64,000 nucleotides of DNA, taken from positions 7,528 to 71,527 of the forward strand of contig NZ_AUJE01000010.1 of the NCBI RefSeq assembly GCF_000424065.1, given 5' to 3'. Below, piece after piece: positions 17,000 through 24,934 of the stretch. The DNA is from Selenomonas ruminantium subsp. ruminantium ATCC 12561. Lineage in GTDB: Bacteria; Bacillota; Negativicutes; Selenomonadales; Selenomonadaceae. Numbering within the stretch: the stretch's first letter is position 1; each line of letters begins with the position of its first letter. The translations under genes were made by a program, and so were the position numbers. Below the pieces are notes generated by a model. The model saw only the letters and a program-made list of their open reading frames with translations. It searched no databases and was not told the origin of the DNA.

Positions 17000-18964
17000 A
17001 TGGCTAAAGAAACCCATGAATTTCAAGCGGAAACCAAACAACTGTTAGACCTCATGATTCATTCCATTTACACGAATCACGAGATTTTCCTGCGGGAGCT
17101 TATCTCTAACGCATCCGATGCGATTGACAAGGTGCATTTTGCCAGCCTGACCAATCGCGACATCCTCGAAGGGGATGACAGCTACGAAATCTTCCTCGAA
17201 CCGGATAAGGAAAACCATACCCTGACCATTCGCGATAATGGTATCGGCATGAGCCGTCAGGAAGTGATTGAAAATATCGGTACCATCGCCAAATCCGGCA
17301 CCAAGGCATTTATGGAACAGCTCAAGAAGGCCAAGGAAGCCAGCGAGGGGGCTGAGGGCAATACCGACAAGGAACTTATTGGTCAGTTCGGTGTAGGTTT
17401 CTACTCTGCGTTCATGGTAGCTGAAAAGGTGGTTATTGAAACCCGCAAGGCTGGTGAAACGGAAGGTACGCGCTGGGAATCCACGGGTGACGGTTCTTAT
17501 AGCATTGAAGAATGCAACTGTGACAAGCGCGGTACGAGCATCACGATTACTCTGGGCAAGGAATTCTTCGGTGATGACGCCGAAAATGACTTCACGGAAA
17601 ACTACACGCTCGAACGTCTGGTCAAGAAGTACAGCGACTATGTGCGTTACCCCATCAAGATGAACTTCGAGCATGAAGAAACGCCGAAGGATGATGAAGG
17701 CAAGGAAATCGAAGGCGCTGAGAAGGTTAAGACCATCGAATGCCGCACGCTGAACTCCATGCAGCCGCTCTGGACGAAGAACAAGTCCGATATCAAAGAG
17801 GAAGAATACGACGAGTTCTTCAAGAATCAGTTCCATGAATGGGAAAAGCCGATGGAAGTATTCCATACCAAGGCTGAAGGCTCTGTGGAATACACGGCCC
17901 TGCTTGCCATTCCGTCCCGTGCACCGTTCAACCTCTATCATACGGACTATGAACCGGGCGTACAGCTCTATTCCCGTCATGTATTCATCATGGACAAGTG
18001 CAAGGACCTGCTGCCGGATTACTTGCGCTTCATGAAGGGCCTTGTGGATTCTCCTGACCTGTCCCTGAATATCTCCCGTGAACTTTTGCAGCAGAGCCGC
18101 GAACTCAAGGTTATCGGCAAGGCTTTGGAAAAGAACATCCTCAAGGCTTTGGCGCGTAAGCTCAAGAACAAGCGCGAAGACTATGAAAAGTTCTGGAACG
18201 AGTTCGGCAAATCCCTCAAGATTGGCGTTTACAACAGCATGTATGCTGGCAGCGACACCATTGACAAACTCAAAGATCTGCTCCTGTTCATGAGCTCTAA
18301 AGAAGGCAAGCTGGTTACGCTGAAGGAATATGTAGAGCGTATGCCGGAAAGCCAGAAGAAAATCTACTATGCTACGGCCAAGGATAAGGAAACCATCGAG
18401 CACCTGCCGCAGATGGAAACTCTGCGCGACAAGGGCCTCGAAGTGCTTTACCTCTTGGACCCGGTTGATGAATTCTGCATCGAAACCCTGCGCGAATATG
18501 AGGGCAAGAGCTTCCACTCTATCAGTCGCGGTGACCTCGACCTCGACGATGCTGAAAGCCAGGAAGTCAAGAAAGAAACGGAAGACATCCAGAAGAAGAA
18601 TGATGACCTCTTGAAGGACATCAAGGAAGCTTTGGGCGAAAAGGTTGCTGACGTTAAGGTTTCAGCCCGACTGAAATCCAGTGCCGTCTGCCTCGTAGCG
18701 GACGAAGCTGGCCCATCCCTTTCCATGGAACAGACCTTTGCCGAAATGAACAATCCGATGTTCAAGGCTAAGCGTATCCTTGAAATCAACCCGCATCATG
18801 AACTCTTCACGCGTCTGCAGGGGCTCCATGATGCCGGCAAGGACAGCGCTGACTTCAAGGATTACTGCGATCTTCTTTATACGCAGGCACTCCTTATCGA
18901 AGGCATCCTGCCGGAAAATCCGGTGGAATTTGCCAATAAAGTTGCTAAACTGATGGCAAAATAA
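17000..18964 (+). CDS. htpG: Chaperone HtpG (Hsp90)
   Basis: Bacterial Hsp90 of 654 residues, an ATP-dependent dimeric cytosolic chaperone. The N-terminal GHKL ATPase domain shows ELISNASDAIDK, the DNGIGM motif and the lid glycines GQFGVGFYSAF. The middle domain has the catalytic-loop Arg region (NISRELLQQSRELK), and the C-terminal dimerisation domain is intact. The frame extends upstream over the CIRCE element, but AAGAGAGG at 16983-16990 selects the ATG at 17000. It is monocistronic and ends at the terminator that abuts the prophage. Confidence 0.97.
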   Translation: MAKETHEFQAETKQLLDLMIHSIYTNHEIFLRELISNASDAIDKVHFASLTNRDILEGDDSYEIFLEPDKENHTLTIRDNGIGMSRQEVIENIGTIAKSGTKAFMEQLKKAKEASEGAEGNTDKELIGQFGVGFYSAFMVAEKVVIETRKAGETEGTRWESTGDGSYSIEECNCDKRGTSITITLGKEFFGDDAENDFTENYTLERLVKKYSDYVRYPIKMNFEHEETPKDDEGKEIEGAEKVKTIECRTLNSMQPLWTKNKSDIKEEEYDEFFKNQFHEWEKPMEVFHTKAEGSVEYTALLAIPSRAPFNLYHTDYEPGVQLYSRHVFIMDKCKDLLPDYLRFMKGLVDSPDLSLNISRELLQQSRELKVIGKALEKNILKALARKLKNKREDYEKFWNEFGKSLKIGVYNSMYAGSDTIDKLKDLLLFMSSKEGKLVTLKEYVERMPESQKKIYYATAKDKETIEHLPQMETLRDKGLEVLYLLDPVDEFCIETLREYEGKSFHSISRGDLDLDDAESQEVKKETEDIQKKNDDLLKDIKEALGEKVADVKVSARLKSSAVCLVADEAGPSLSMEQTFAEMNNPMFKAKRILEINPHHELFTRLQGLHDAGKDSADFKDYCDLLYTQALLIEGILPENPVEFANKVAKLMAK

Positions 18965-18980
18965 TGATATAGCACTTAAA

Positions 18981-19014
18981 AATGACTGGTCATTTACATG
19001 ACCGGTCATTTTTT
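18981..19014 (+). terminator. htpG terminator, abutting attL
   Basis: A 13-bp stem AATGACTGGTCAT/ATGACCGGTCATT with a 4-base loop and six T's. The T-tract runs into the first bases of the prophage att core. Confidence 0.92.
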
Positions 19015-19035
19015 CATTGGATTTTCAAGAAAACA
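19012..19035 (+). repeat. attL core
   Basis: A 24-bp sequence containing CATTGGATTTTCAAGAAAAC, identical to 63522-63545. The bases on either side differ between the copies, so this is the exact repeat. Confidence 0.93.
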
Positions 19036-19075
19036 AATCCCGCTATCCCTTGCAAATCAAGGCTTTTCGGAATCT

Positions 19076-19112
19076 TTGTCTGCAACTTGTCTGCAAAAGC
19101 TACTTTGTCTGC
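19076..19112 (+). promoter_or_regulatory. Candidate integrase arm-type sites, left
   Basis: TTGTCTGC occurs at 19076, 19087 and 19105. The first two are 11 bp apart, matching the pair near attR at 63389 and 63400. Short repeats in the arms of attP are the usual N-terminal-domain binding sites of lambda-type integrases. The third copy overlaps the end of the integrase gene. Confidence 0.6.
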
Positions 19113-20296
19113 ATTGCGCGGGAAAAGATATTGGCGGTTTCCTGCTGGAGCTTCTGTGTGTTGTTGGCATACAAATCTTGCGTGATGGATGTCTTGGAAT
19201 GTCCCAGCCTTCCCGCAACGCCTTTGGGGGTTGCTCCGTTCTCGATAAGCATGGTAGCATGAGTATGACGGAAGGAATGGCAATTCAAGCCCTGGGCTTT
19301 TAGATATCGATTCAAAAGCACCCGGCAGAGAACCCGCCCATTTTCCTGTGTGCATACGAGAGATATGCGGGCGGCAGGATTGTCTAAGGGAACGCCCTTG
19401 GATTGCTGGATAAGGGCATCGTTATTGGCTCTGTATGTATAGATATAGGAACCACCATAAAACAGCTCATTGGAGGCCTGCTTGCTTTTCCAGCGCCGTA
19501 ATTCTTCACAGAGCTTTTTGTCGATGATGATGGTGCGGGCGGAGGCCGCCGTCTTGAGTTGGGAAAAGGTATTTGAGGCAAGGAGCTGGCGGGAGAGGGA
19601 TATGGTTCCCTGCTCAAGGTCTATATCCTCCCAGGCAAGCCCCAGCACTTCGCTTATGCGCATTCCTGTGTAATAGAGTACCATTATGGGCATATAGAAG
19701 CAGGTGCCGAAGGGATTATCCTGCAGGAGCTGACGGAACTTCTCGACAGGGATTACAGTCCGTTTGATAATGCCCGTAGGAGCGAGCCGGGGAACCTTGA
19801 TACTGGCCGAGGGATTGGAACGGATAAGCTCGGCCGGATATACGGCATAATCAAGGGCCTGCCGCAGTACGGTCCGGGCATTATCCAGAGTGCTGCGGGA
19901 AAAGCCTTTCTTCAGGAGTGTACGCATCCAGCAGTCAATATCCACGGGGCGGATGTCCTGCACGTTTTTCCCGGTAAAATATGGGTCAATCCAAAGGCGC
20001 CGGGCTGTATGGTAATTGTTGATGGTGGACGGACGGACATTGCACACTGCGATATTGTCAATCCATGAAATCAGGTAATCGGATAGCAGGATTTTTTCGC
20101 TGGTAATACCGATGTCCCCATACCGCAGGTTGGTGTAGGCCTCCATCCCTGCTTCGAGTGCGTCCTTCTGGGTGGCAAAACCTCCCTTCTCTATAGTCCT
20201 TCTCTTGCCGTTCGGGTGGCGGCCTGCCTCAAACATATAAGACCAGGTCTTCCCGCGCTGGCGGGTACGAATAGTTGGTAATTTTTTCTTTGCCAT
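19100..20296 (-). CDS. int: Phage tyrosine integrase
   Basis: Site-specific recombinase of 398 residues, transcribed towards attL. An N-terminal AP2-like arm-binding domain (about 8-60, TWSYMFEAGRHPNGKRRT) is followed by a SAM-like core-binding domain (about 75-170) and the catalytic domain with Arg213 (TGMRISEVLGL), Lys in QLKTAASART, HSFRHTHAT, LGHS and the nucleophilic Tyr in DLYANN. A frame extends further upstream, but AGGAGG at the complement of 20305-20310 selects the ATG at 20296. Confidence 0.95.
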   Translation of the reverse strand: MAKKKLPTIRTRQRGKTWSYMFEAGRHPNGKRRTIEKGGFATQKDALEAGMEAYTNLRYGDIGITSEKILLSDYLISWIDNIAVCNVRPSTINNYHTARRLWIDPYFTGKNVQDIRPVDIDCWMRTLLKKGFSRSTLDNARTVLRQALDYAVYPAELIRSNPSASIKVPRLAPTGIIKRTVIPVEKFRQLLQDNPFGTCFYMPIMVLYYTGMRISEVLGLAWEDIDLEQGTISLSRQLLASNTFSQLKTAASARTIIIDKKLCEELRRWKSKQASNELFYGGSYIYTYRANNDALIQQSKGVPLDNPAARISLVCTQENGRVLCRVLLNRYLKAQGLNCHSFRHTHATMLIENGATPKGVAGRLGHSKTSITQDLYANNTQKLQQETANIFSRAMQTK

Positions 20297-20317
20297 AATA
20301 TTTTCCTCCTGTGATTG

Positions 20318-20352
20318 TTTTGCAGGCAAGCCGCAGGATATGAAAAATATGG
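20318..20352 (+). repeat. 35-bp repeat, copy 1
   Basis: Begins TTTTGCAGGCAAGCCGCAGG and matches 24935-24969 with 2 mismatches, same orientation. It lies just upstream of the integrase start. A 14-bp inverted version of its left part lies at 63497-63510 next to attR. Confidence 0.7.
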
Positions 20353-20515
20353 CATGATGGAAGCCGTTCCTGTTGGCGCAGGGGCGGCTTATTTTTATAT
20401 TAGATGTAAAAAAAATAAGGCACATATCCTCGGATGAGAATACGCGCCGTCTAAAACCATTCGGTTTTCGTTGTAGCTATATAATATCTCATCTTGGGGC
20501 TGTTGTCAATATTGT

Positions 20516-21436
20516 TCAGTTGAAATACAATAAAATAATTTTCCGACAATAATTATAAGCCTCCGTAATTGAAGGGTTGCGTGAGTAATAGTTTGAATGA
20601 CGCCGCATTCTTTTGAAAAATAGGTTACGCAACTTTTCTCTGGCCTTGGCGTGGAGTCCTTCACTGGTTACCAGCGACTTATGAGCCATTAATAAGACTG
20701 TAAAATCTTGTGTAAATTGCTTTTTAATGTAGCGGCGTCGGTAAGAGGTGGTCATCCACGGAAAAGCAATAGATGCCTTTGTTAAGGCCACTTTGTTGAC
20801 TTTGCCTTCGCGGTTTAAGTGGCAAATTAAGCAATTGCTATGTGCAGAGGCATTTCTCAAATTACGGACGTTGTCCAACAATTTTCCTGAAAACGGAGCA
20901 GGTCTGTCTGGGTATATAGAGTAGTACAACTTGTATAAGCTGATGAGTTCTCCAAAGGAGATTACCTCCATAAGCACCCAGAGGGGGAGATGGTCTCTAT
21001 TATTGAAATAGAAATCGTGGCAGTAGCTGTCCTGCATCTTACGGTCTGCCTCGTCCAAAAAATCTGGATGGTATTGCAAAAATTTATCCACAATACGGTA
21101 ACCATCTTCATCTGGATTTGCCAAGGCATCGTTAATCAAGAATGTTTTTATGGAATGCTCGATGTCAAGGCACAAGTCAAGAATCAAGTAACGAAGATGC
21201 ATGTCGATTGTTGATAGGTCAACCAAGTGGGCAAAATCCAAACGAACATATTTCCCTTGGTTTGGCCCTGCTGGGTGCTGGGTATAGTTTTTTCTGTATG
21301 CAGAAACTTTTGTGAGATAGTTATGCTCTGACAGGAAGTGCTTTGCCGCTTCTTCCGTATAGGATTGGAAAGTTATCCCTTTTGCTTTCAGATGTTCTAT
21401 TTGTTCATCGAGCGTCAGTAGTCTTCCACCTGACAT
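20516..21436 (-). CDS. Abi_2-family (AbiD/F-like) protein
   Basis: Protein of 306 residues resembling the Abi_2 (PF07751) abortive-infection family: LTLDEQIEHLKAKGI and YLTKVSAYRK in the N-terminal third and LRYLILDLCLDIEHSIKTFL in the middle. The segment RNLRNASAH carries an R-x4-H motif as found in HEPN ribonucleases. AAAGGA precedes the ATG at 21436. Its place in the lysogeny block suggests expression from the prophage, possibly to exclude other phages; that activity is inferred. Confidence 0.8.
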   Translation of the reverse strand: MSGGRLLTLDEQIEHLKAKGITFQSYTEEAAKHFLSEHNYLTKVSAYRKNYTQHPAGPNQGKYVRLDFAHLVDLSTIDMHLRYLILDLCLDIEHSIKTFLINDALANPDEDGYRIVDKFLQYHPDFLDEADRKMQDSYCHDFYFNNRDHLPLWVLMEVISFGELISLYKLYYSIYPDRPAPFSGKLLDNVRNLRNASAHSNCLICHLNREGKVNKVALTKASIAFPWMTTSYRRRYIKKQFTQDFTVLLMAHKSLVTSEGLHAKAREKLRNLFFKRMRRHSNYYSRNPSITEAYNYCRKIILLYFN

Positions 21437-21456
21437 ATAATCACGTCCTTTTTTAT

Positions 21457-21672
21457 TTACGGATTGCACCGTTTGCACGGCTCATACCCTGCGGCAATGG
21501 CATCGTCACGAGTGCTGAACTCAACGAACCTTTCCGGATGCTTTATTGTGGAGCAGCTGGAGTAGTGGAACTTCATCGACTTCGGGTTGCCAAGGTAGTC
21601 TGATGCCAGGGCTGGCGTAGCTATTGATACACAGACAGCGGCCAGCGTGGCCAAAGCTATTTTCTTGAACAT
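21457..21672 (-). CDS. Secreted small Ada-like zinc-binding protein
   Basis: Protein of 71 residues with a clear signal peptide (KKIALATLAAVCVSIATPALA), so a mature part of about 48 residues. The mature part has the pattern YSSCSTIKHP...GYEPCKRCNP, like the small metal-binding domain of Ada and related nuclease-linked domains, where the cysteines bind zinc. GGAAGG precedes the ATG. Probably a lysogenic conversion gene acting outside the cytoplasm; role unknown. Confidence 0.68.
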   Translation of the reverse strand: MFKKIALATLAAVCVSIATPALASDYLGNPKSMKFHYSSCSTIKHPERFVEFSTRDDAIAAGYEPCKRCNP

Positions 21673-21729
21673 GGGAATCCTTCCTTTCGTATAGCCGTCC
21701 TTTGGGGCGGCTTTTTTTATTGCAAGCTA

Positions 21730-21882
21730 CTAAATTTTCTTTTTGACATTAACTATAATGAACATAAGAGGAGGCGCGTTGTCATGGTTAGAATGCCTCC
21801 GGCAAATACGCAGCTGGGCATCGATGGATTCCTCCCACTGATTGTCGGATGAATAGCGGGCGTATATTACGGCATTTAGCAT
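21730..21882 (-). pseudogene. Large serine recombinase, N-terminal relic
   Basis: A 50-codon frame behind a perfect AAAAGGAGGTGA. Its first 27 residues (VIYARYSSDNQ, then EESIDAQLR) match the catalytic start of large serine recombinases, including the Arg and the nucleophilic Ser region. The remainder bears no likeness and stops. The rest of the gene, normally about 500 codons, is absent. It is probably the trace of an earlier integrase or element in this block. Confidence 0.72.
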
Positions 21883-21911
21883 GGTGTTTCACCTCCTTTT
21901 AGGATATACAA

Positions 21912-21940
21912 AAAGGCCCCTGCCTAAGCAGGAGCCTCTT
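21912..21940 (-). terminator. Terminator for the PemK-like gene
   Basis: On the minus strand, AGGCTCCTGC pairs with GCAGGGGCCT across 4 bases and is followed by TTTTTG. It lies about 80 bp beyond the end of the gene at 22019. Confidence 0.7.
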
Positions 21941-22018
21941 TATGGCGCATCCACGCCATGCCTTGTATTATTTGGGAGTCAAAGCCCAATCTGTACATTC
22001 ATTGTACATTTTTTGTGG

Positions 22019-22799
22019 TTAATCGTCAAGGCTTCCCGCTTGAAAATATTTTTCTTTTATCAAGGTACATATTTCAGTCAATATAAACTCTGGCACGCAT
22101 ACGCCATACAGTTCATCAGACTGTTTTACTGGTGTGATGATTCTTTGCTTGCTAACGGTGGTTATTTGGCGTGTGTCAACAATAGAGCCTTTATTCATCT
22201 TTTGCGATAAGGATATCAAAGGCATAATTCGTTGTTGCAGCTTACGCTCAAACTCCTGCAAGTATATGGGGAGTTGTGCCATTTGCTCATCTTTATCGAG
22301 CTTTCGTAATTCATCGATGGAGTCCATAGCATCTTGATATGGCGCTTTTGCCAGCTGGACAGAGGCTTTTTCGATAATAAGCTGGGAAAATAGGGATAGG
22401 CAACTCATATTCCCCAGGACGCAGACCTCGCTCAGCGTGCTTAGGCTTTTTGGAAACCATCGGGATGATGGTTATAAGCCCATCTTTTTTGCGGTTGTCG
22501 TTGTCCAATACTATGCCATAGTGCGGGCCACCGAGTTCGTGCCCTATACGGAAACCGAGATTTACAAAGACAATCTGCCCGCGCTTGTAATTAGGCAAGT
22601 ATGAGGGATGGAAGGTTTTCTCATTCTTCACATAGCGGATATACTGCCGCAACCACATAACAAACTTTACTGACCAATCATAATTCTGCCTTACTTTTTC
22701 TTTTATGAAACTGGCGTATTCGCGAAATACAGACCGACGAAAGTGCCTGAAATCTGCGCTATTTGCTTTGTCGCGCAAATGGTTCTTACTAAAATCCAT
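22019..22799 (-). pseudogene. PemK/MazF-like toxin gene with a frameshift
   Basis: The first frame (22799 down to about 22395) has a helical N-terminus and then a PemK/MazF-like domain (YKRGQIVFVNLG, GGPHYGIVLDNDN, TIIPMVSKK). The C-terminal extension changes frame in a TTTTCCC run near 22390-22396. The other frame carries on with a natural-looking helical tail (SQLIIEKASVQLAKAP, then DELRKLDKDEQ) to 22019. One extra base explains it, by mutation or sequence error. The core toxin domain lies before the shift and could still be made. No antitoxin gene is adjacent. Confidence 0.72.
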
Positions 22800-22918
22800 C
22801 TTATCATTCCTTTCTCATTGCCCTTCGGGGCGGCTCTTTTTTATTTGCGGAACTTATACAGCTTATGATATACTACTCATGCTGCTGTGCAGACACCTCG
22901 GAGAAGGGAGGTGCGCGT

Positions 22919-23011
22919 ATGTCAGAATTATTCTTCTCATTTGCAGTAAATGTAGTTTGTGGCGTAATAGCCGCCTATATTTACGACCGTTACTTCAAGA
23001 CACGGCAGTAG
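22919..23011 (+). CDS. 30-residue membrane peptide, candidate type I toxin
   Basis: A peptide of 30 residues: one hydrophobic helix (FFSFAVNVVCGVIAAYIY) and a charged tail (DRYFKTRQ), the shape of Fst/TxpA-type toxins. It has its own promoter (TTGCGG at 22845-22850, 18 bp, extended -10 TGA-TATACT at 22869-22874) and a strong GGGAGGTG site. It is the only plus-strand gene in this block. A minus-strand promoter at 23141-23169 points back at its 3' region, and a shared hairpin lies at 23052-23087. Confidence 0.6.
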   Translation: MSELFFSFAVNVVCGVIAAYIYDRYFKTRQ

Positions 23012-23044
23012 CCTGAAAGTGTCCACGAAACGCTGGAAGGCAAA

Positions 23045-23139
23045 ACAAAAGCCCCTTAGCAACGACCACGAATCGTATGCTAAGGGGTTATTTTGTCGGT
23101 GAAAGTATGTCAGATAACAATCACTCTTCTCATTACCCT
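23045..23139 (-). ncRNA. Candidate antisense antitoxin RNA
   Basis: The minus-strand promoter TTGATA (complement of 23164-23169), 17 bp, TATACT (complement of 23141-23146) would start an RNA near 23135. It would end at the hairpin CCCCTTAGCA/TGCTAAGGGG (23052-23087), which has T-rich tails on both strands. The toxin transcript reads through the same hairpin from the other side, so the two RNAs would be complementary over about 45-90 bases. This is the layout of TxpA/RatA-type systems. No reading frame is evident in it. Confidence 0.45.
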
Positions 23140-23206
23140 TAGTATAGCATACGAATTTGTAAATATCAATAGCTGCCTATAGCCGTCCACATGGGCGGTC
23201 TTTTTG

Positions 23207-23824
23207 TTATGCCCGTATCAACTCTATATGGAACTGCTCCATCAAGCGGTAGTCGATGTCGTGGAGGTAGTAGCGCTCGATGCGGCTGAGGTAATTCGAT
23301 TTTATGCCGGCGGCCTGGTAGGATATGCGGCAGGTATCATGGATGGCGTTGATGTCAAAGCATTGGCGGGAGTAAAGGATAATGTTCGGGGCAAGGAGTT
23401 CGCTGGCAAAAGCATCGGCTTCCTTGTCCAGTATGGATAATTCCGTGTCGGTCAGCGTTCCACCGATGAGCCGACTCTGAATGAAATCGGTAAAATGATT
23501 CAGTGCGATATGCCCAAGCTCATGGGCGAGTGTCCAGCGTATCCGTTCTTCCCGGAAACGGTTTGTATTGTAGGCTACGGCATAGGTATCACGTTTGGCA
23601 CTATATATGGTGATACCATCCTTGGAGCCAAGGGCACTGCATATTTCGTCCACAGACAAATTCCGTGATGTCGCAATTTCCTGATAGGTACGGACTTTGC
23701 AGCCGCCGTACAAAAGAACTTCCAACGGGTCAAGGGGGAGCTTATCTGTTTCGATACAAAGAAGCAACCGGTCTGCAGCGTTTTTAGCGCAGTTATAACG
23801 GGGAAACTCTGGAATCGGATTCAT
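23207..23824 (-). CDS. ImmA/IrrE-family metallopeptidase
   Basis: Protein of 205 residues with the zinc protease motif HELGHIALNHF and a downstream acidic ligand in KEADAFASELL. ImmA-type peptidases cleave phage or ICE repressors to trigger induction. The gene overlaps the end of the repressor gene by 4 bp on the same strand, the usual repressor-ImmA pairing. Confidence 0.9.
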   Translation of the reverse strand: MNPIPEFPRYNCAKNAADRLLLCIETDKLPLDPLEVLLYGGCKVRTYQEIATSRNLSVDEICSALGSKDGITIYSAKRDTYAVAYNTNRFREERIRWTLAHELGHIALNHFTDFIQSRLIGGTLTDTELSILDKEADAFASELLAPNIILYSRQCFDINAIHDTCRISYQAAGIKSNYLSRIERYYLHDIDYRLMEQFHIELIRA

Positions 23825-24207
23825 TCAAACATCGCCTCGATTATAGTCCTTAACTGTTTCTTCTTTTTCTCACGCTCCTCTGGGGATGCGTCCTTCATCT
23901 TGTTGCGCGCCAGCATGCGGATATCTTCATCGAATATATCATCGACGTCATCCTTGGCGGTGGGAGCTATCGATACGAGCTGTTCGCTACCAACTAGACG
24001 CATCAAATCTTCAATAGACATATTCATAGCTTTGGCTACTCCTGTATAAGTATCTATTGAAGGAACGATAGGTTTTCCAGTTCTAGGGTTGCGATTCTTT
24101 TCAAGCATAGATATATAACCTTTGCTTAATCCGCTCAGCTTTGCAAAGTTATCCATACTTAGTTTACGCTCAACACGATAGGCTTTTACAACTTCGCCTA
24201 ATGTCAT
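23821..24207 (-). CDS. CI-like repressor (XRE family)
   Basis: Protein of 128 residues with an N-terminal XRE helix-turn-helix (about 5-70: LGEVVKAYRVERKLSMDNFA, then GLSKGYISMLE) and a charged C-terminus. It lacks a self-cleaving peptidase domain, consistent with inactivation by the ImmA-like partner. AGAGGTG supports the ATG at 24207. It is transcribed divergently from the Cro-like gene across the operator region 24220-24306. Confidence 0.88.
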   Translation of the reverse strand: MTLGEVVKAYRVERKLSMDNFAKLSGLSKGYISMLEKNRNPRTGKPIVPSIDTYTGVAKAMNMSIEDLMRLVGSEQLVSIAPTAKDDVDDIFDEDIRMLARNKMKDASPEEREKKKKQLRTIIEAMFE

Positions 24208-24219
24208 TAGTAACACCTC

Positions 24220-24306
24220 TTTTCTTATTACATTGTATAGTATAATAAACATTTTTTCAATATTTTTGTTTATTACACTTGACAATGCTTGTTTAGCATG
24301 CTAAAC
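24220..24306. promoter_or_regulatory. CI/Cro divergent promoters and operators
   Basis: Rightward promoter: TTGACA (24279-24284), 17 bp, TAAACT (24302-24307). A perfect palindrome GTTTAGCATGCTAAAC at 24291-24306 covers its spacer and -10. Leftward promoter on the minus strand: TTGAAA, 17 bp, TACAAT. It overlaps an AATAAACA/TGTTTATT inverted repeat at 24244-24274. A regulator on these sites would switch between the two directions. Confidence 0.72.
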
Positions 24307-24339
24307 TTTAGTCAGCAACAAGGAAAGGAGATATGCTTA

Positions 24340-24540
24340 GTGGGTTTTACAAATAAGCTCAAGGAGTGGCGTAAGAAGCGAGGATTGACGCAATCTGAAC
24401 TTGCCGAGAAGTCCAATGTATCGCGGGCAACTATTGCAGGTATTGAAAGTGGCGCTATTGATACAGTCACAACTGATACCATACTCAAATTGTCCAGTGC
24501 ACTAAACGCTTCGGTGCCAAAAATTTTTTTTACAAAGTAA
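24340..24540 (+). CDS. Cro-like XRE regulator
   Basis: A compact helix-turn-helix protein of 66 residues (LKEWRKKRGLTQSELAEKSN, VSRATIAGIESG), first gene of the rightward operon. AAGGAG at 24325-24330 supports the GTG at 24340; the longer frame begins inside the operator. It probably competes with the CI-like protein for GTTTA-N6-TAAAC sites on both sides of the gene. Confidence 0.85.
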   Translation: MGFTNKLKEWRKKRGLTQSELAEKSNVSRATIAGIESGAIDTVTTDTILKLSSALNASVPKIFFTK

Positions 24541-24556
24541 GTTTAATACATTAAAC
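24541..24556. promoter_or_regulatory. Second GTTTA-N6-TAAAC operator
   Basis: GTTTAATACATTAAAC has perfect 7-bp arms and the same outer bases as the palindrome at 24291-24306. It lies directly after the Cro-like gene. Confidence 0.55.
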
Positions 24557-24576
24557 AAAAAGGGGAGGAAGAAACG

Positions 24577-24799
24577 TTGGTTAAAGAAATTCAAATCTTC
24601 AACAATCCAAAGTTTTGGCAAGTTTAGCGCAGTGGTCATTGACAACGAACCTTGGTTTGTAGGTAAGGAAGTGGCAGAAATCTTAGGCTATGCAGATACC
24701 AATCAGGCTATTAGAAAGCATGTTGATGACGATGATAAGCTGACCCGTCGTTTTGACGGGTCAGGTCAAAACAGAGAGATGACCATCATCAACGAATAA
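24577..24799 (+). pseudogene. BRO/antirepressor N-terminal fragment, frameshifted
   Basis: From a TTG at 24577 behind AGGGGAGG the first frame reads VKEIQIFNNPKF and then stops. One base later the next frame continues with the BRO N-terminal domain (DNEPWFVGKEVAEILGYA, then QAIRKHVDDDDK) to a stop at 24797. An extra T in the TTTT run near 24611 explains the shift. The C-terminal domain is missing. A further short coding-like scrap in a third frame (24798-24905, DVIGQDPRLIEGYTIV) belongs to another lost gene. The region is a deletion scar. Confidence 0.7.
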
Positions 24800-24934
24800 G
24801 CGCAACTATCTTGATGTTATCGGACAGGACCCGCGGCTTATTGAGGGTTATACCATCGTCGTCAAGGACATGGACATCCGATATGGCGTAGCAGATGAGA
24901 TGTGAACTGAGGAGGAAATGAAGTAAGTAAGGCT

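Noticed and set aside
17045-18517. A 490-codon open frame antisense to htpG
   Set aside because: It lies entirely within htpG on the other strand, has no ribosome site, and results from the codon bias of htpG.
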